64,000 nucleotides of DNA from Streptomyces sp. S.PNR 29 (GCF_030386795.1 NZ_JANUQM010000006.1:188601-252600); one strand, 5' to 3'. Positions 48,883 to 59,003 are shown, numbered from the stretch's first letter. Translations and numbers: made by a program. Notes: generated from the letters alone by a model not told the origin.

Positions 48883-49524
48883 ATGCGGGAGAGACGGTCT
48901 GTGGGGGCGGTGGGCACACTGGCGGCGCTGCTCACCGTCCTGTTGACGGGGTGTCAGAGCCCGTTGGTGACCACGGGTGGGTCCCGCGACGGCCGGCTCG
49001 GCGAAGAGACCTCGGCGACGGCGGCCGGGCCCGCCGGGTACGGGGCGGTGTTCCTCGCGGTCGACGAGTGCAGTTCCTTCGGGACGACCAGCTTCACCGA
49101 GGTGCCGTGCGCCGGTGAGCGGGCGGCGGCACGGGTCGTGGCCCGGCACGACGGCAGGGCGGGCGACGGGCCGCCCTGCCCGGCGACCACCGACTTCGTC
49201 CTGCACATCAGCGAACAGCGCCCGTCCTTCGACGAGGACGGCGACGGCGCGGTGCCCCAGGGCTACGCCTGTATGCGCAACCTCCAGCCGCCCCACCCCG
49301 GCGACCCCGGCGGCGGAGGCGGCCCCCGCACCATCGTCGGCGACTGCGTCTACAGCTTGGGAGGCGGCCAGGTCCGCGAGACGGCGTGCGACGGCACCGG
49401 GAAGAGGAAGCCGCAGTACAAGGTCACGAAGGCGGTCGCCGAGCGGACGCGGTGCCCCGCGTCGACGGCCCTGTACGTCCGGATCGGCGGCGAGACCCCG
49501 GTGGGCTGCGCGCGGCCGCTGTGA
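48883..49524 (+). CDS. Putative lipoprotein
   Basis: 213 residues. The ATG at 48883 gives a compact signal peptide (MRERRS, hydrophobic core, lipobox LLTGC at residue 24); in-frame starts at 48865 and 48877 are possible. The mature part has two similar halves, each with a C-xx-V/F strand near its start (VDECSSFGTTSFTEVPC; GDCVYSLGGGQVRETAC) and a CP-x-T strand near its end, suggesting an internal duplication with disulfides. Function unknown. Confidence 0.78.
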   Translation: MRERRSVGAVGTLAALLTVLLTGCQSPLVTTGGSRDGRLGEETSATAAGPAGYGAVFLAVDECSSFGTTSFTEVPCAGERAAARVVARHDGRAGDGPPCPATTDFVLHISEQRPSFDEDGDGAVPQGYACMRNLQPPHPGDPGGGGGPRTIVGDCVYSLGGGQVRETACDGTGKRKPQYKVTKAVAERTRCPASTALYVRIGGETPVGCARPL

Positions 49525-49530
49525 GGTACC

Positions 49531-50751
49531 TCAGTCCAGGTCTGTGAGGTGATCGGCGCTGCCCCCGCGCCACTCGATGAGGAAGAGGGTGGCGTCGTCG
49601 CTCGTGCGTCCGCCCCGTTTCTCCTTGAGCGTGTGGGACAGCCGGCGCACGGCCGCCCGCACTCCTCCCCCGGCCTGCTCCATGAGGTCGACACACTCGA
49701 TGAGCTGTTCCTCCCCGAACGGCTCGCCGCCGACCTCGTGCTCCTCGATCACGCCGTCGGTGTAGCACAGCAGCCGGTCACCGCGCTGGAGCTGGACTTC
49801 GCTCATGCGGGGCTGTTCGCCGCCGAAGCCCACCGGCAGGGTGGTCGGGCCGTGCAGGGCCCGCACGACCCGGTGGTCGCGGATCAGCAGGGGGGCGGGG
49901 TGGCCGGCGTTGACCCACTCCACGTGGCCGGTGACGACGTTCAGGTGCAGCATCTGCGCGGTGACGAAGTGGTCGGGTCCGAACTGCCGGGCGATGGCCT
50001 GGTCCATGAAGGTGTACTTCTCGGAGAGGCTGATGTCGCCGCGCCGGGCGTGGCGGTAGGCGCCGATGGCGACGGTGGCCATGGTGGCGGCGTCCAGGTC
50101 GTGGCCCATCGCGTCGATGACGGCCACGTGCAGGATGTCGTGGTTGAGGGCGTAGTCGAAGCTGTCGCCGGCGACGTTGTAGGCGGGCTCCAGGATCCCG
50201 GCCACCTCGACCTGCGGCACGGACATCGCCAGCGGCGGCAGCAGGGTCCACTGCATCTCCGCGGCCACGCTCATCGGCTCCCTGCGCCGGGCCAGGAAGA
50301 ACAGGTCGGTGTAGGAGTGCTTGGTGACCATCATGTCGGCGACCAGACTGGCGAGCCTGCGCAGCAGACGCCGGTCGTTGTCGTCCACCTCGTCCAGGGT
50401 CAGGGCCAGTACGCCGATCTGGTCGCTGCCGTCCAGCAACGGCAGATACATCCGCACGGCGCCGTTCTGCGGGACCTCGACGACGTCGACCCGCAGGAAG
50501 GCCTGCCCGGCCGCCGACTCACCGATCGGTTCCGGCTCACCGATCACCAGTTTCCTGCCCGGCAGGGGCACGAGCAGCTCCTGCGAGTAGTCCTGCAGCA
50601 ACACCGAGACATCACGCCCACCGATCCTGCCCACCCGCTCCGCGATCAGCGGAGCGATCAACTGCGGCGGCACCAGGTGCGCCTGGTCCAGCAACAGCCC
50701 CAGCAGCCGCTCACCGAAGCCTTCCGACCGGTCCAGCACACTGTCCACCAC
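49531..50751 (-). CDS. SpoIIE/RsbU-type PP2C phosphatase with GAF-like domain
   Basis: 406 residues from GTG 50751 (GAAGGAG upstream). Residues up to about 170 look like a GAF-type sensor; residues 200-406 are the PP2C-like SpoIIE domain with its metal Asp residues in AGDSFDYAL, VIDAMGHD, CYTDGVIEE and TSDDATLFLIEW. Such phosphatases dephosphorylate anti-anti-sigma factors and so tune stress or developmental sigma factors. No kinase or STAS gene is adjacent, so the partner is encoded elsewhere. Confidence 0.88.
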   Translation of the reverse strand: MVDSVLDRSEGFGERLLGLLLDQAHLVPPQLIAPLIAERVGRIGGRDVSVLLQDYSQELLVPLPGRKLVIGEPEPIGESAAGQAFLRVDVVEVPQNGAVRMYLPLLDGSDQIGVLALTLDEVDDNDRRLLRRLASLVADMMVTKHSYTDLFFLARRREPMSVAAEMQWTLLPPLAMSVPQVEVAGILEPAYNVAGDSFDYALNHDILHVAVIDAMGHDLDAATMATVAIGAYRHARRGDISLSEKYTFMDQAIARQFGPDHFVTAQMLHLNVVTGHVEWVNAGHPAPLLIRDHRVVRALHGPTTLPVGFGGEQPRMSEVQLQRGDRLLCYTDGVIEEHEVGGEPFGEEQLIECVDLMEQAGGGVRAAVRRLSHTLKEKRGGRTSDDATLFLIEWRGGSADHLTDLD

Positions 50752-50952
50752 GGGCCCGCTCCTTCGCTCCTTCGGGAATTCTGCTGGCCCGCCGCCCTCC
50801 ACCGCCCCCAGCACACCCACCGCGGATCACCGAGCACCCCAACAGCGCAACCCGTTCCGCCCGCGCCGAACCCGGATGTTGCGGAGGGATGAAATCCGCT
50901 TCTGTCCGTGTTGGTTCCTTCCGGCAGAGAAGGTCGACTGGAAGGCGGCGAC

Positions 50953-53900
50953 GTGGCGGCTCAGCAGGGGTGGGCGCGGAGACTGGCCGGGTACGCGTGG
51001 CGCTATCCCAAGGACGTCGTCCTCGCCCTGGGGTCCTCGCTCGCCGGCATGGCGCTCATGGCGCTGGTCCCGTTGATCACCAAGGTGATCATCGATGACG
51101 TGATCGGCGACCACAGCCGCGCCATGGCCCCCTGGGCCGGCGCCCTCATCGTCGCCGCGCTCCTCGTCTACGTCCTCACCTATGTCCGCCGCTACTACGG
51201 CGGCCGTCTCGCCCTCGACGTCCAGCACGACCTGCGCACGGAGATGTACGCGACGATCACCCGGCTGGACGGGCGGCGGCAGGACGAGCTGTCCACGGGG
51301 CAGGTCGTCGGACGGGCCACCAGCGATCTGCAGCTGATCCAGGGCCTGCTGTTCATGCTGCCGATGACCATCGGGAACTTCGCGCTCTTCCTGGTCTCCC
51401 TGGTCGTCATGGCCTGGCTGTCGCTGCCGCTCACGCTGGTCGCCCTCGCGGTGGCCCCCGCCCTGTGGTGGATCGCCAAGCGCAGCCGGACCAGGCTGCA
51501 CCCCGCCACCTGGTACGCCCAGGCCCAGGCCGCCGCCGTCGCGGGCGTGGTCGACGGTGCCGTCAGCGGCGTACGCGTGGTGAAGGGGTTCGGGCAGGAG
51601 GAGCAGGAGACCGGCAAGCTCCGGGAGGTCAGCCGCCGGCTGTTCGCGGGGCGGCTGCGGACCGTCCGGCTGAACGCCAGGTACACCCCGGCCCTCCAGG
51701 CCGTACCCGCCCTCGGCCAGGTCGCGATGCTGGCGCTGGGCGGCTGGCTGGCCGTACGCGGGCACATCACCCTCGGCACCTTCGTCGCCTTCTCCACCTA
51801 CCTCGCCCAGCTCGTCGGCCCGGTCCGCATGCTCGCCATGGTCCTCACGGTCGGGCAGCAGGCGCGGGCGGGCACCGAGCGGGTGCTGGAGCTGATCGAC
51901 ACCGAGCCGTCCCTGACCGACGGCACCAAGGAACTCCCGGCCGACGCCCCCGCGACCGTCGAGTTCGACGACGTCTCCTTCGGCTACGACCCCGGCCACC
52001 CGGTCCTCGACGGCCTCTCCTTCGAGATCCGTCCCGGCGAGACCCTCGCCGTCGTCGGCTCCTCGGGCTCCGGCAAGTCCACGGTCTCCCTGCTGCTGCC
52101 GCGCTTCTACGACGTGACGCGCGGCGCCGTCCTGGTCGGCGGGCACGATGTGCGCGAGCTGACCCTCGACTCGCTGCGGGCCGCGATCGGGCTGGTCCCC
52201 GAGGACTCCTTCCTCTTCTCCGAGACCGTGCGCGACAACATCGCCTACGGCCGCCCCGACGCGACCCAGGAGGAGATCGAGGCCGCCGCCCGCGCCGCCC
52301 AGGCGGACCGTTTCATCAAGGAGCTGCCCGAGGGCTACGACACCAAGGTCGGCGAGCACGGCCTCACCCTCTCCGGCGGCCAGCGCCAGCGCGTCGCACT
52401 CGCCCGCGCGATCCTCGCCGATCCGCGGCTGCTGGTCCTCGACGACGCCACCTCCGCCGTGGACGCCCGCGTCGAGCACGAGATCCACGAGGCGCTGAAG
52501 CAGGTCATGGAGGGCCGGACGACCCTGCTGATCGCCCACCGCCGCTCCACCCTCAACCTCGCCGACCGCATCGCCGTCCTCGACGGCGGCCGCCTCGCCG
52601 ACCTCGGCACCCACGAGGAGCTGCAGGAACGCTGCGCCCTGTACCGGCGCCTGCTCACCGACCCGGACGAGCTCGGCGCCGTCTCACCCGGCCACACCGT
52701 GCCCGCCTGTCCCCGGGAGGACACCTCGGTCCGGGACGAGCTGGACGCGGAGTTCGACGCCGAGCGCGGCATCACGCCCCGGCTCTGGGCGGGCGAGCGG
52801 ACGCCCCGGGACCCGGCGATGGACGGCACCCCGGCCACGCCCGAACTCCTCGCGCAGGTCGACGCGCTGCCCCCGGCGACCGACACCCCGGGGATCGACG
52901 AGGGCCGCGCGGTCCAGCCGGAGGACTCGTACGGCCTGCGCAGGCTGCTCCGCGGCTTCGGTCTCCCCCTCCTCGTCAGCCTGGCGCTGGTCGCCGTGGA
53001 CGCCGGCATGGGCCTGCTGCTGCCGATCCTGATCCGGAACGGCATCGACGACGGCGTCACCCGGTTCGCCCTCGGCGGGGTCTGGGCGGCCTCGCTGCTG
53101 GCCCTGCTCGTGGTAACCGTCCAGTGGGCGGCCCAGGTCGGCGAGACCCGCATGACCGGCCGCACCGGCGAACGCGTCCTGTACGCGCTCCGTCTGAAGA
53201 TCTTCGCCCAGCTCCAGCGGCTCGGCCTCGACTACTACGAGCGGGAGCTGACCGGCCGGATCATGACGAGGATGACGACGGACGTCGACGCCCTCTCCAC
53301 CTTCCTGCAGACGGGCCTGGTCACGGCCTTCGTCTCGGTCGTCACCTTCTTCGGCATCATGGTCGCCCTGCTGGTGATCGACGTGCAGCTCGCGCTCGTC
53401 GTGTTCACGACGCTGCCGCCGCTGATCATCGCCACGTTCTTCTTCCGCCGGGCCAGCGTGAAGGCGTACGAACTGGCCCGCGAACGCGTGTCGACGGTCA
53501 ACGCCGACCTGCAGGAGTCCGTGTCCGGGCTGCGGATCGTGCAGGCCTTCCGGCGCGAGCGGGACGGCGGGCGCCGGTTCGCCGGGCGCAGCGACAGCTA
53601 CCGGCGCGCCCGCATCCGCGGCCAGTGGCTCATCTCGGTCTACTTCCCCTTCGTGCAGTTCCTGTCGTCGGCCGCCGCGGCCGCCGTGCTGATCGTGGGC
53701 GGCACCCGGGTCGACGACGGGACGCTGACGACCGGTGCGCTGGTGGCGTACCTGCTCTACATCGACCTGTTCTTCGCGCCCGTCCAGCAGCTCTCCCAGG
53801 TCTTCGACGGCTACCAGCAGGCGTCGGTCTCCCTCGGCCGCATCCAGGAGCTGCTGCGCGAACCCACCTCCACCCGCAGCTCCGACGAACCGCTCAAGGT

Positions 53901-54684
53901 CTCCTCCCTGCGCGGCGAGATCACCTTCGAGGACGTGCACTTCGCGTACGGCGCCGCCGATGAGACGGACGCGGCCCTCGGCGGCATCGATCTGCACATC
54001 CCCGCCGGGCAGACCGTCGCCTTCGTCGGCGAGACCGGCGCCGGCAAGTCGACCCTCGTCAAGCTGGTGGCCCGCTTCTACGACCCGACGGACGGCCGGG
54101 TGACGGTCGACGGCACCGACCTGAAGGCGCTGGACCTCACCTCGTACCGGCACCGCCTGGGCGTCGTCCCGCAGGAGGCGTACCTCTTCCAGGGCACCGT
54201 CCGGGACGCCATCGCCTACGGCCGCCCCGACGCCACCGACGCCGAGGTGGAGGCGGCGGCCCGGGCGGTCGGCGCGCACGAGATGATCGCCACCCTGGAG
54301 GGCGGTTACCTCCACGAGGTCGCCGAACGCGGCCGCAACCTCTCCGCCGGGCAGCGCCAGCTGATCGCGCTGGCCCGCGCCGAGCTGGTCGACCCGGACA
54401 TCCTGCTCCTCGACGAGGCGACGGCGGCCCTGGACCTGGCGACGGAGGCACAGGTCAACCAGGCCACGGACCGTCTCGCGGGCCGCCGTACGACCCTTGT
54501 CGTCGCCCACCGCCTGACGACGGCCGCCCGCGCGGACCGGGTCGTGGTGATGGACCACGGGCGGGTCGCCGAGGACGGCACGCACGAGGAACTGCTGGCG
54601 CGGGGCGGGCGGTACGCGGAGTTGTGGCGGACGTTCATCGGCCGACCGGACGAGTACCCGGTGGCGGTCGAGGCGTCCGGCTGA
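50953..54684 (+). CDS. Fused double ABC exporter (TMD-NBD-TMD-NBD)
   Basis: 1243 residues, two complete type IV exporter halves in one chain. NBD1: Walker A GSSGSGKST (about 370), LSGGQRQR, Walker B VLDDATSAVD, where Asp replaces the catalytic Glu. NBD2: GETGAGKST (about 1025), LSAGQRQL, canonical LLLDEATAALD. A roughly 90-residue acidic linker with several Pro joins the halves. The asymmetric sites are those of heterodimeric bacterial exporters, here covalently fixed. Substrate probably a drug or lipid-like compound. GTG start. Confidence 0.9.
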   Translation: MAAQQGWARRLAGYAWRYPKDVVLALGSSLAGMALMALVPLITKVIIDDVIGDHSRAMAPWAGALIVAALLVYVLTYVRRYYGGRLALDVQHDLRTEMYATITRLDGRRQDELSTGQVVGRATSDLQLIQGLLFMLPMTIGNFALFLVSLVVMAWLSLPLTLVALAVAPALWWIAKRSRTRLHPATWYAQAQAAAVAGVVDGAVSGVRVVKGFGQEEQETGKLREVSRRLFAGRLRTVRLNARYTPALQAVPALGQVAMLALGGWLAVRGHITLGTFVAFSTYLAQLVGPVRMLAMVLTVGQQARAGTERVLELIDTEPSLTDGTKELPADAPATVEFDDVSFGYDPGHPVLDGLSFEIRPGETLAVVGSSGSGKSTVSLLLPRFYDVTRGAVLVGGHDVRELTLDSLRAAIGLVPEDSFLFSETVRDNIAYGRPDATQEEIEAAARAAQADRFIKELPEGYDTKVGEHGLTLSGGQRQRVALARAILADPRLLVLDDATSAVDARVEHEIHEALKQVMEGRTTLLIAHRRSTLNLADRIAVLDGGRLADLGTHEELQERCALYRRLLTDPDELGAVSPGHTVPACPREDTSVRDELDAEFDAERGITPRLWAGERTPRDPAMDGTPATPELLAQVDALPPATDTPGIDEGRAVQPEDSYGLRRLLRGFGLPLLVSLALVAVDAGMGLLLPILIRNGIDDGVTRFALGGVWAASLLALLVVTVQWAAQVGETRMTGRTGERVLYALRLKIFAQLQRLGLDYYERELTGRIMTRMTTDVDALSTFLQTGLVTAFVSVVTFFGIMVALLVIDVQLALVVFTTLPPLIIATFFFRRASVKAYELARERVSTVNADLQESVSGLRIVQAFRRERDGGRRFAGRSDSYRRARIRGQWLISVYFPFVQFLSSAAAAAVLIVGGTRVDDGTLTTGALVAYLLYIDLFFAPVQQLSQVFDGYQQASVSLGRIQELLREPTSTRSSDEPLKVSSLRGEITFEDVHFAYGAADETDAALGGIDLHIPAGQTVAFVGETGAGKSTLVKLVARFYDPTDGRVTVDGTDLKALDLTSYRHRLGVVPQEAYLFQGTVRDAIAYGRPDATDAEVEAAARAVGAHEMIATLEGGYLHEVAERGRNLSAGQRQLIALARAELVDPDILLLDEATAALDLATEAQVNQATDRLAGRRTTLVVAHRLTTAARADRVVVMDHGRVAEDGTHEELLARGGRYAELWRTFIGRPDEYPVAVEASG

Positions 54685-54806
54685 TCGCGGGCCCCCGGCA
54701 CCCCTGCCATCGGTGACCGTGTCCCTGTGACGGCACGCAACCATCCGACATATGTCGCGCGTCCGTACACCCGTACGCCAATCGTCGCAGTACGGGAGGG
54801 ACGTCA

Positions 54807-55202
54807 GTGGACAGGGGTGCGATACGCCGGCGGCTGGCCCTCGGTATGGCCGTGCTGACCGCGTCCGGGCTGTTCGCCGTCGCGGCGCCGGCCGAGGCGC
54901 AGGCAGCCGCGGGGACCGCCTACTGCGCGGGACGCAAGATGAGGGAGCTGCCGTTCTCCACCGGCTCCGTGCTCGTCTACAAGCGCAACGGCTTCGTCTG
55001 CGCCGTCACCGTCCCCAAGCGTCCCGGCACCAGGCGGACGATGTCGGTCAGCGTGCAGGCGCGCGGCAGTCTGCCGGTCGTCGACAAGGGCAAGTACAAG
55101 TACCGGGCAGGCCCGGTGACCGTGCACGCCGGGCAGCGCTGCGTGTGGGTGAAGGGCAGGGTGGGCCGGGGGTCGGTCAGTTCGGGCTGGATCCTCTGCT
55201 GA
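54807..55202 (+). CDS. Small secreted protein
   Basis: 131 residues from GTG (GGGAGGG upstream). Sec signal peptide with an APAEAQAAA cleavage region, then a basic mature domain of about 95 residues with four cysteines (AYCAG, FVCAV, QRCVW, WILC at the very end), probably two disulfides. Tyr/Lys-rich beta strands (KGKYKYRAGPVTVHAG). I do not recognise the family. Confidence 0.8.
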   Translation: MDRGAIRRRLALGMAVLTASGLFAVAAPAEAQAAAGTAYCAGRKMRELPFSTGSVLVYKRNGFVCAVTVPKRPGTRRTMSVSVQARGSLPVVDKGKYKYRAGPVTVHAGQRCVWVKGRVGRGSVSSGWILC

Positions 55203-55331
55203 GACCCGTCCCGGGACACCGGAATCTCCCCGGGACACAGGCACCGTACAGGGTTTTCCCCATGTCCCCTGGTGCGTAAGGGAGTTGCTCCGATAGCTTC
55301 CGGCGCACATCTGTCTCACAGGGGAGTGTGC

Positions 55332-56756
55332 ATGCGCAAGGCGCTCAGATGGCTGCTGGCGCTCACGGTGCTCATAGGCACGTTGAGCACGGCGGGGGCG
55401 GCGACCGCCGCCGAGCCGGAGGCCACGGACATCAAGGACCGGCTGCTCGCGATACCGGGCATGAGCCTGATCCAGGAGAAGCCGTACCCGGGCTACCGTT
55501 TCTTCGTCCTGAACTACACCCAGCCGGTCGACCACCGGCACCCGTCCAAGGGAACGTTCCAGCAGCGGATCACCGTGCTGCACAAGGACGTCTCCCGCCC
55601 GACGGTCTTCTACACCAGTGGCTACAACGTCTCGACGACGCCCGGCCGCCGCGAGCCGACCCAGATCGTGGACGGCAACCAGGTGTCCATGGAGTACCGC
55701 TTCTTCACCCCGTCCCGGCCCGCCCCGGCCGACTGGTCGAAGCTGGACATCTGGCAGGCGGCCAGCGACCAGCACCGGATCTTCGAGGCGCTGAAGCCGG
55801 TCTACTCCAAGAAGTGGATCTCCACGGGCGGTTCGAAGGGCGGCATGACCGCCACGTACTACGAGCGGTTCTACCCGCGCGACATGGACGGCGTCGTCGC
55901 GTACGTCGCGCCCAACGACGTGGTGAACAAGGAGGACTCGGCCTACGACCGCTTCTTCACCACGGTCGGCACCAAGGAGTGCCGGGACCGGCTGAACGCC
56001 GTGCAGCGGGAGGCGCTGGTGCGCCGGGAGCCGCTGAAGAAGAAGTACGAGGCGTACGCGGCCGAGAACGGCCTCACCTTCGACACCATCGGCAGCCTGG
56101 ACCGGGCGTACGAGGCGGTCGTCCTGGACTACGTCTGGGGTTTCTGGCAGTACAGCCTGCTGAAGGACTGCGACCGGATCCCGGCGGACGCGAAGAACGC
56201 GACCGACGACGAGATCTGGGACTCCGTCGACACGATCTCCGGCTTCTCGGCCTACGCCGACCAGGGCCTGGAGACCTACTACCCGTACTACTACCAGGCG
56301 GGCACCCAGCTGGGAGCGCCGACGATCCACTTCCCGTCCATCGAGAAGCAGTACATCCGCTACGGCTACCAGCCGCCGCGGAACTTCGTGCCCCGGTCGA
56401 TCCCGATGAAGTTCCAGTCCTGGGTGATGCGGGACGTCGACACATGGGTGCGGCACAACGCGCGGCACATGCTCTTCGTGTACGGCCAGAACGACCCGTG
56501 GGGCGCCGAACCGTTCCGCCTCGGCCGCGGGGCGCGTGACTCGTACGTCTTCACGGCGCCCGGCATGAACCACGGGGCCAATGTCGCGGGCCTGGTGCCC
56601 GAGGAGAAGGCGCTCGCCACCGCCCGCGTCCTTGAGTGGGCCGGTGTCGCCCCGGCCGCCGTCCAGGCGGACCCGTCGGCGGCGAAGCCGCTGGCCAAGT
56701 TCGACGCCAAACTGGACAAGCGGGACGTCGAGCGCGAAACGGCGCTGCGTCCGTAA
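55332..56756 (+). CDS. Secreted S37-family (PS-10) tripeptidyl aminopeptidase
   Basis: 474 residues. Signal peptide (MRKALRWLLALTVLIGTLSTAGAATAAE), then a serine-peptidase alpha/beta fold with the nucleophile in WISTGGSKGGM (Ser about 167), an acid in YGQNDPWGAEPF and His in PGMNHGANV. The pattern fits the Streptomyces prolyl tripeptidyl aminopeptidases. It would release tripeptides from secreted protein digestion. GGGGAG is 8 nt before the ATG. Confidence 0.88.
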   Translation: MRKALRWLLALTVLIGTLSTAGAATAAEPEATDIKDRLLAIPGMSLIQEKPYPGYRFFVLNYTQPVDHRHPSKGTFQQRITVLHKDVSRPTVFYTSGYNVSTTPGRREPTQIVDGNQVSMEYRFFTPSRPAPADWSKLDIWQAASDQHRIFEALKPVYSKKWISTGGSKGGMTATYYERFYPRDMDGVVAYVAPNDVVNKEDSAYDRFFTTVGTKECRDRLNAVQREALVRREPLKKKYEAYAAENGLTFDTIGSLDRAYEAVVLDYVWGFWQYSLLKDCDRIPADAKNATDDEIWDSVDTISGFSAYADQGLETYYPYYYQAGTQLGAPTIHFPSIEKQYIRYGYQPPRNFVPRSIPMKFQSWVMRDVDTWVRHNARHMLFVYGQNDPWGAEPFRLGRGARDSYVFTAPGMNHGANVAGLVPEEKALATARVLEWAGVAPAAVQADPSAAKPLAKFDAKLDKRDVERETALRP

Positions 56757-56842
56757 CGCGAGCCGATCAGCCACGACGACAGGTCCGGCAGCTCCGGATA
56801 CCGGCGTCGTGGCTGGTCGCCGTCACCACGGGCAGGGTGTCC

Positions 56843-57862
56843 TCAGACCCGCACCCGCAGGAAGTAGAACCGCGTCGTCTGCGTCGCGCTCTGGTTGTCG
56901 TCGCTCACCAGCAGCACCTTCAGGCGGCCCTTCGCCCGGCCCGTGACCGTCATGCCCTCGATGTTGTCGAGCAGCGGGTTCGGCTGGGGCTGCTTGGCGG
57001 TGGCGCCCAGGGCCGGGCAGGTCACGAGGTCGGCCAGAAGGGTCTTCCCGATCAGCCGTACGCCGCTCTGGCCGGTCAGTTTCTCGACGCCGCTGGTGTC
57101 GGTGGCGCGGCGGGGGTCGGCCAGGTAGAGCCGGATCGTGTTGCCGACACCGGAGGTGTAGCCCCGTTCCAGGACGAGCAGGCGGCCGTCGGGGGTCGCC
57201 TGGACCTCGGGGACGCCGAGCCCGTCGTCGACGGGGTAGCCGTACTGGGCCGCGAGTTCGAAGCGGCCGCCCTTCGTCCTGTCCCAGGTCTGGAAGCGGA
57301 CGATGCCGGTGCTGTCGCCGGAGAGGGCGTACTCCATCGACGCGAGCAGGGTGTGGCCGCCGGGCAGGAGGGTCAGGCCCTCGAAGGTGCCGTTGGATGC
57401 GGCGCGCCCGGCCGGGGCGACCCGGAGGGCGTCCGGCACGGGGAGGCGGTCGAGGATGCGGCCGCCCGGGGAGTAACGGCGTACCGACGGCTCGGTCTCG
57501 GAGGTCACCAGCCGCGTGTGGTCGCGGTCGACGACCAGGCCCTCGGCGTCGATCGCGGCGCCGCTCTCGTCGGCGAGCCGGCCGACGCCCTTCGGCCGGA
57601 GGGTGGTGCGGTCCAGCGTGAACAGCGAGGAGCGGTCGGACAGGGCGGCGAGCGAACCGTCGCCGTCGACCGCGAGGGCGGAGAGGTTGCCGACGTAGGT
57701 GCCCCGGTACGTCGTCTTGTCGAGCGCGTCGGAGAAGCGGTCGATGGAGACGGACGGCGAACAGGCGTTGTCCGCCCGGGCGTTCGCGGGTCCGGCGGCG
57801 GTGAGACAGGTGGCCGCCGCCAGGCCGGCGGTGACGGTGGCGAGTACGGTTCTCAGGCGCAT
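56843..57862 (-). CDS. Secreted esterase-like/phytase-like protein
   Basis: 339 residues with a Sec signal peptide (LATVTAGLAAATCLTAAGPANA). The mature part matches the 'esterase-like activity of phytase' beta-propeller family: YVGNLSALAVDGDGSL, IDAEGLVVDRD, NGTFEGLTLLPGG, LLDNIEGMTVTG. These proteins are exported and their true substrates are unclear. Tail-to-tail with the S37 peptidase; the ribosome binding site is weak. Confidence 0.85.
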   Translation of the reverse strand: MRLRTVLATVTAGLAAATCLTAAGPANARADNACSPSVSIDRFSDALDKTTYRGTYVGNLSALAVDGDGSLAALSDRSSLFTLDRTTLRPKGVGRLADESGAAIDAEGLVVDRDHTRLVTSETEPSVRRYSPGGRILDRLPVPDALRVAPAGRAASNGTFEGLTLLPGGHTLLASMEYALSGDSTGIVRFQTWDRTKGGRFELAAQYGYPVDDGLGVPEVQATPDGRLLVLERGYTSGVGNTIRLYLADPRRATDTSGVEKLTGQSGVRLIGKTLLADLVTCPALGATAKQPQPNPLLDNIEGMTVTGRAKGRLKVLLVSDDNQSATQTTRFYFLRVRV

Positions 57863-57915
57863 GGGCGCCACCGTAGGACGGGTCGGTGACGGACGGTAGA
57901 CCGGCTCATGAAGCG

Positions 57916-58770
57916 TCAGCTCGCGGCGAGGTCCTTGTGGATGGCCTTGGCGACGCCCTGGATGGTCGTGATGCCGTAGTTCATGGTGCTGTTGCCGTGC
58001 GTGAGCACCGTGATCATGTAGTCGTGCCCGCCGCCGTTGAACGTGCCGACGCTGTGCACCCGCCACCCGTGCGTGGAGCGCTGCAGCCAGCCGTTCTTGA
58101 CGTGCACGGCGACACCGGACGGCGCTCCGTACGGCGTGCCCCAGCGCTGGGAGGAGATGACCTGGCCCATCAGCTTCAGGATGTAGGCACGGGAGTTGTC
58201 GCTGAGCACCGTGTTCTTCGCGGTGATCAGCTTGAGCAGCTTCTGCTCGTCGGTGACCGTGATCTGGGTCAGGCCCCAGTAGCCGTTCGTGCCGGGTTTC
58301 GTCTGCGTCATCCCGGCCGCGCTCAGGAAGCCCTTGATCTTCGTCAGGCCCAGCTGCCTCCACAGGGTGGAGGTCGCCGTGTTGTCCGACTTGGTGATCA
58401 TGGCCTTGGCGAGGGAGGTCTCCCGGTCGGTGAGGTACCGGTTGTGCTTCTTGGCGTCCCACAGCAGCGTGGCGAGGACGGTGACCTTCACGACGCTGGC
58501 GGAGTCGTAGGCGGTGGAGGGCCGCAGCGTGCAGGTCGTCTTGGTGCTGCGGTCGTAGAGACCGACGGCGATCGTGCCCTTGCGGTTGGCGAGGGCTGCC
58601 GTGATGTCCTTCTGCAGCTTGTCGGCGAGGCCCGCCTTGGCGGACGTGCAGCTGACGGTCGGCGCGGGGGCCGCGGCAGCCGGGGTGGCGGCTGCGACGA
58701 GCGGTACGAGCACTCCGGCGCCCACCCCTGCCGCCAGCACTCTCGCCCGGCGGGATATCCCATGAGTCAT
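57916..58770 (-). CDS. Secreted class A beta-lactamase-like serine hydrolase
   Basis: 284 residues. Signal peptide (residues 1-34), then the penicillin-recognising fold with Ser92-x-x-Lys95 (SVVK), Ser128-Asp129-Asn130 and a KNG box (225-227) in place of KTG. The Glu166-type omega-loop motif of true beta-lactamases is not evident, so a D,D-peptidase-like or unknown hydrolytic role is as likely as beta-lactam resistance. Two cysteines (41, 80) may pair. It lies 53 bp upstream of the phytase-like gene on the same strand, so the two may be cotranscribed. Confidence 0.82.
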   Translation of the reverse strand: MTHGISRRARVLAAGVGAGVLVPLVAAATPAAAAPAPTVSCTSAKAGLADKLQKDITAALANRKGTIAVGLYDRSTKTTCTLRPSTAYDSASVVKVTVLATLLWDAKKHNRYLTDRETSLAKAMITKSDNTATSTLWRQLGLTKIKGFLSAAGMTQTKPGTNGYWGLTQITVTDEQKLLKLITAKNTVLSDNSRAYILKLMGQVISSQRWGTPYGAPSGVAVHVKNGWLQRSTHGWRVHSVGTFNGGGHDYMITVLTHGNSTMNYGITTIQGVAKAIHKDLAAS

Positions 58771-58802
58771 GCACCTGTTGACTCACGGACCCGGGGGAAG
58801 GG

Positions 58803-59003
58803 TTGTACGGCTGCCACGGGCCGTTACCTTCTCCTTGGCATTTTCACAGGCGGCCGCCAGCCACGGCACAGCGCTCACTCACCCGGGGTTCGCACGATGC
58901 GGGGGCGACCTCTGCTACTGAGGACAGCTCCGGCACGACGACCGACTCCGCGCAGAGCAACCAGTCGACGATCTACCGCCTCGACCCCTCGGACATCAGC
59001 TGA
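58803..59003 (+). other. Possible small ORF or gene remnant ahead of a terminator
   Basis: A frame of up to 66 codons whose last 30 look protein-like (Ser/Thr-rich, ending TIYRLDPSDIS) and whose stop is followed 12 bp later by a strong terminator. The start is unclear: only a TTG with no good ribosome binding site, on the promoter side of the beta-lactamase-like gene. It may be a tiny gene or the 3' remnant of a longer one. The rest of the 396-bp gap to 59166 shows no gene. Confidence 0.35.

Noticed and set aside
57916..58770. Confident beta-lactam resistance gene
   Set aside because: SxxK and SDN are present but KTG is KNG and the omega-loop Glu is not evident, so resistance is not supported by sequence alone.
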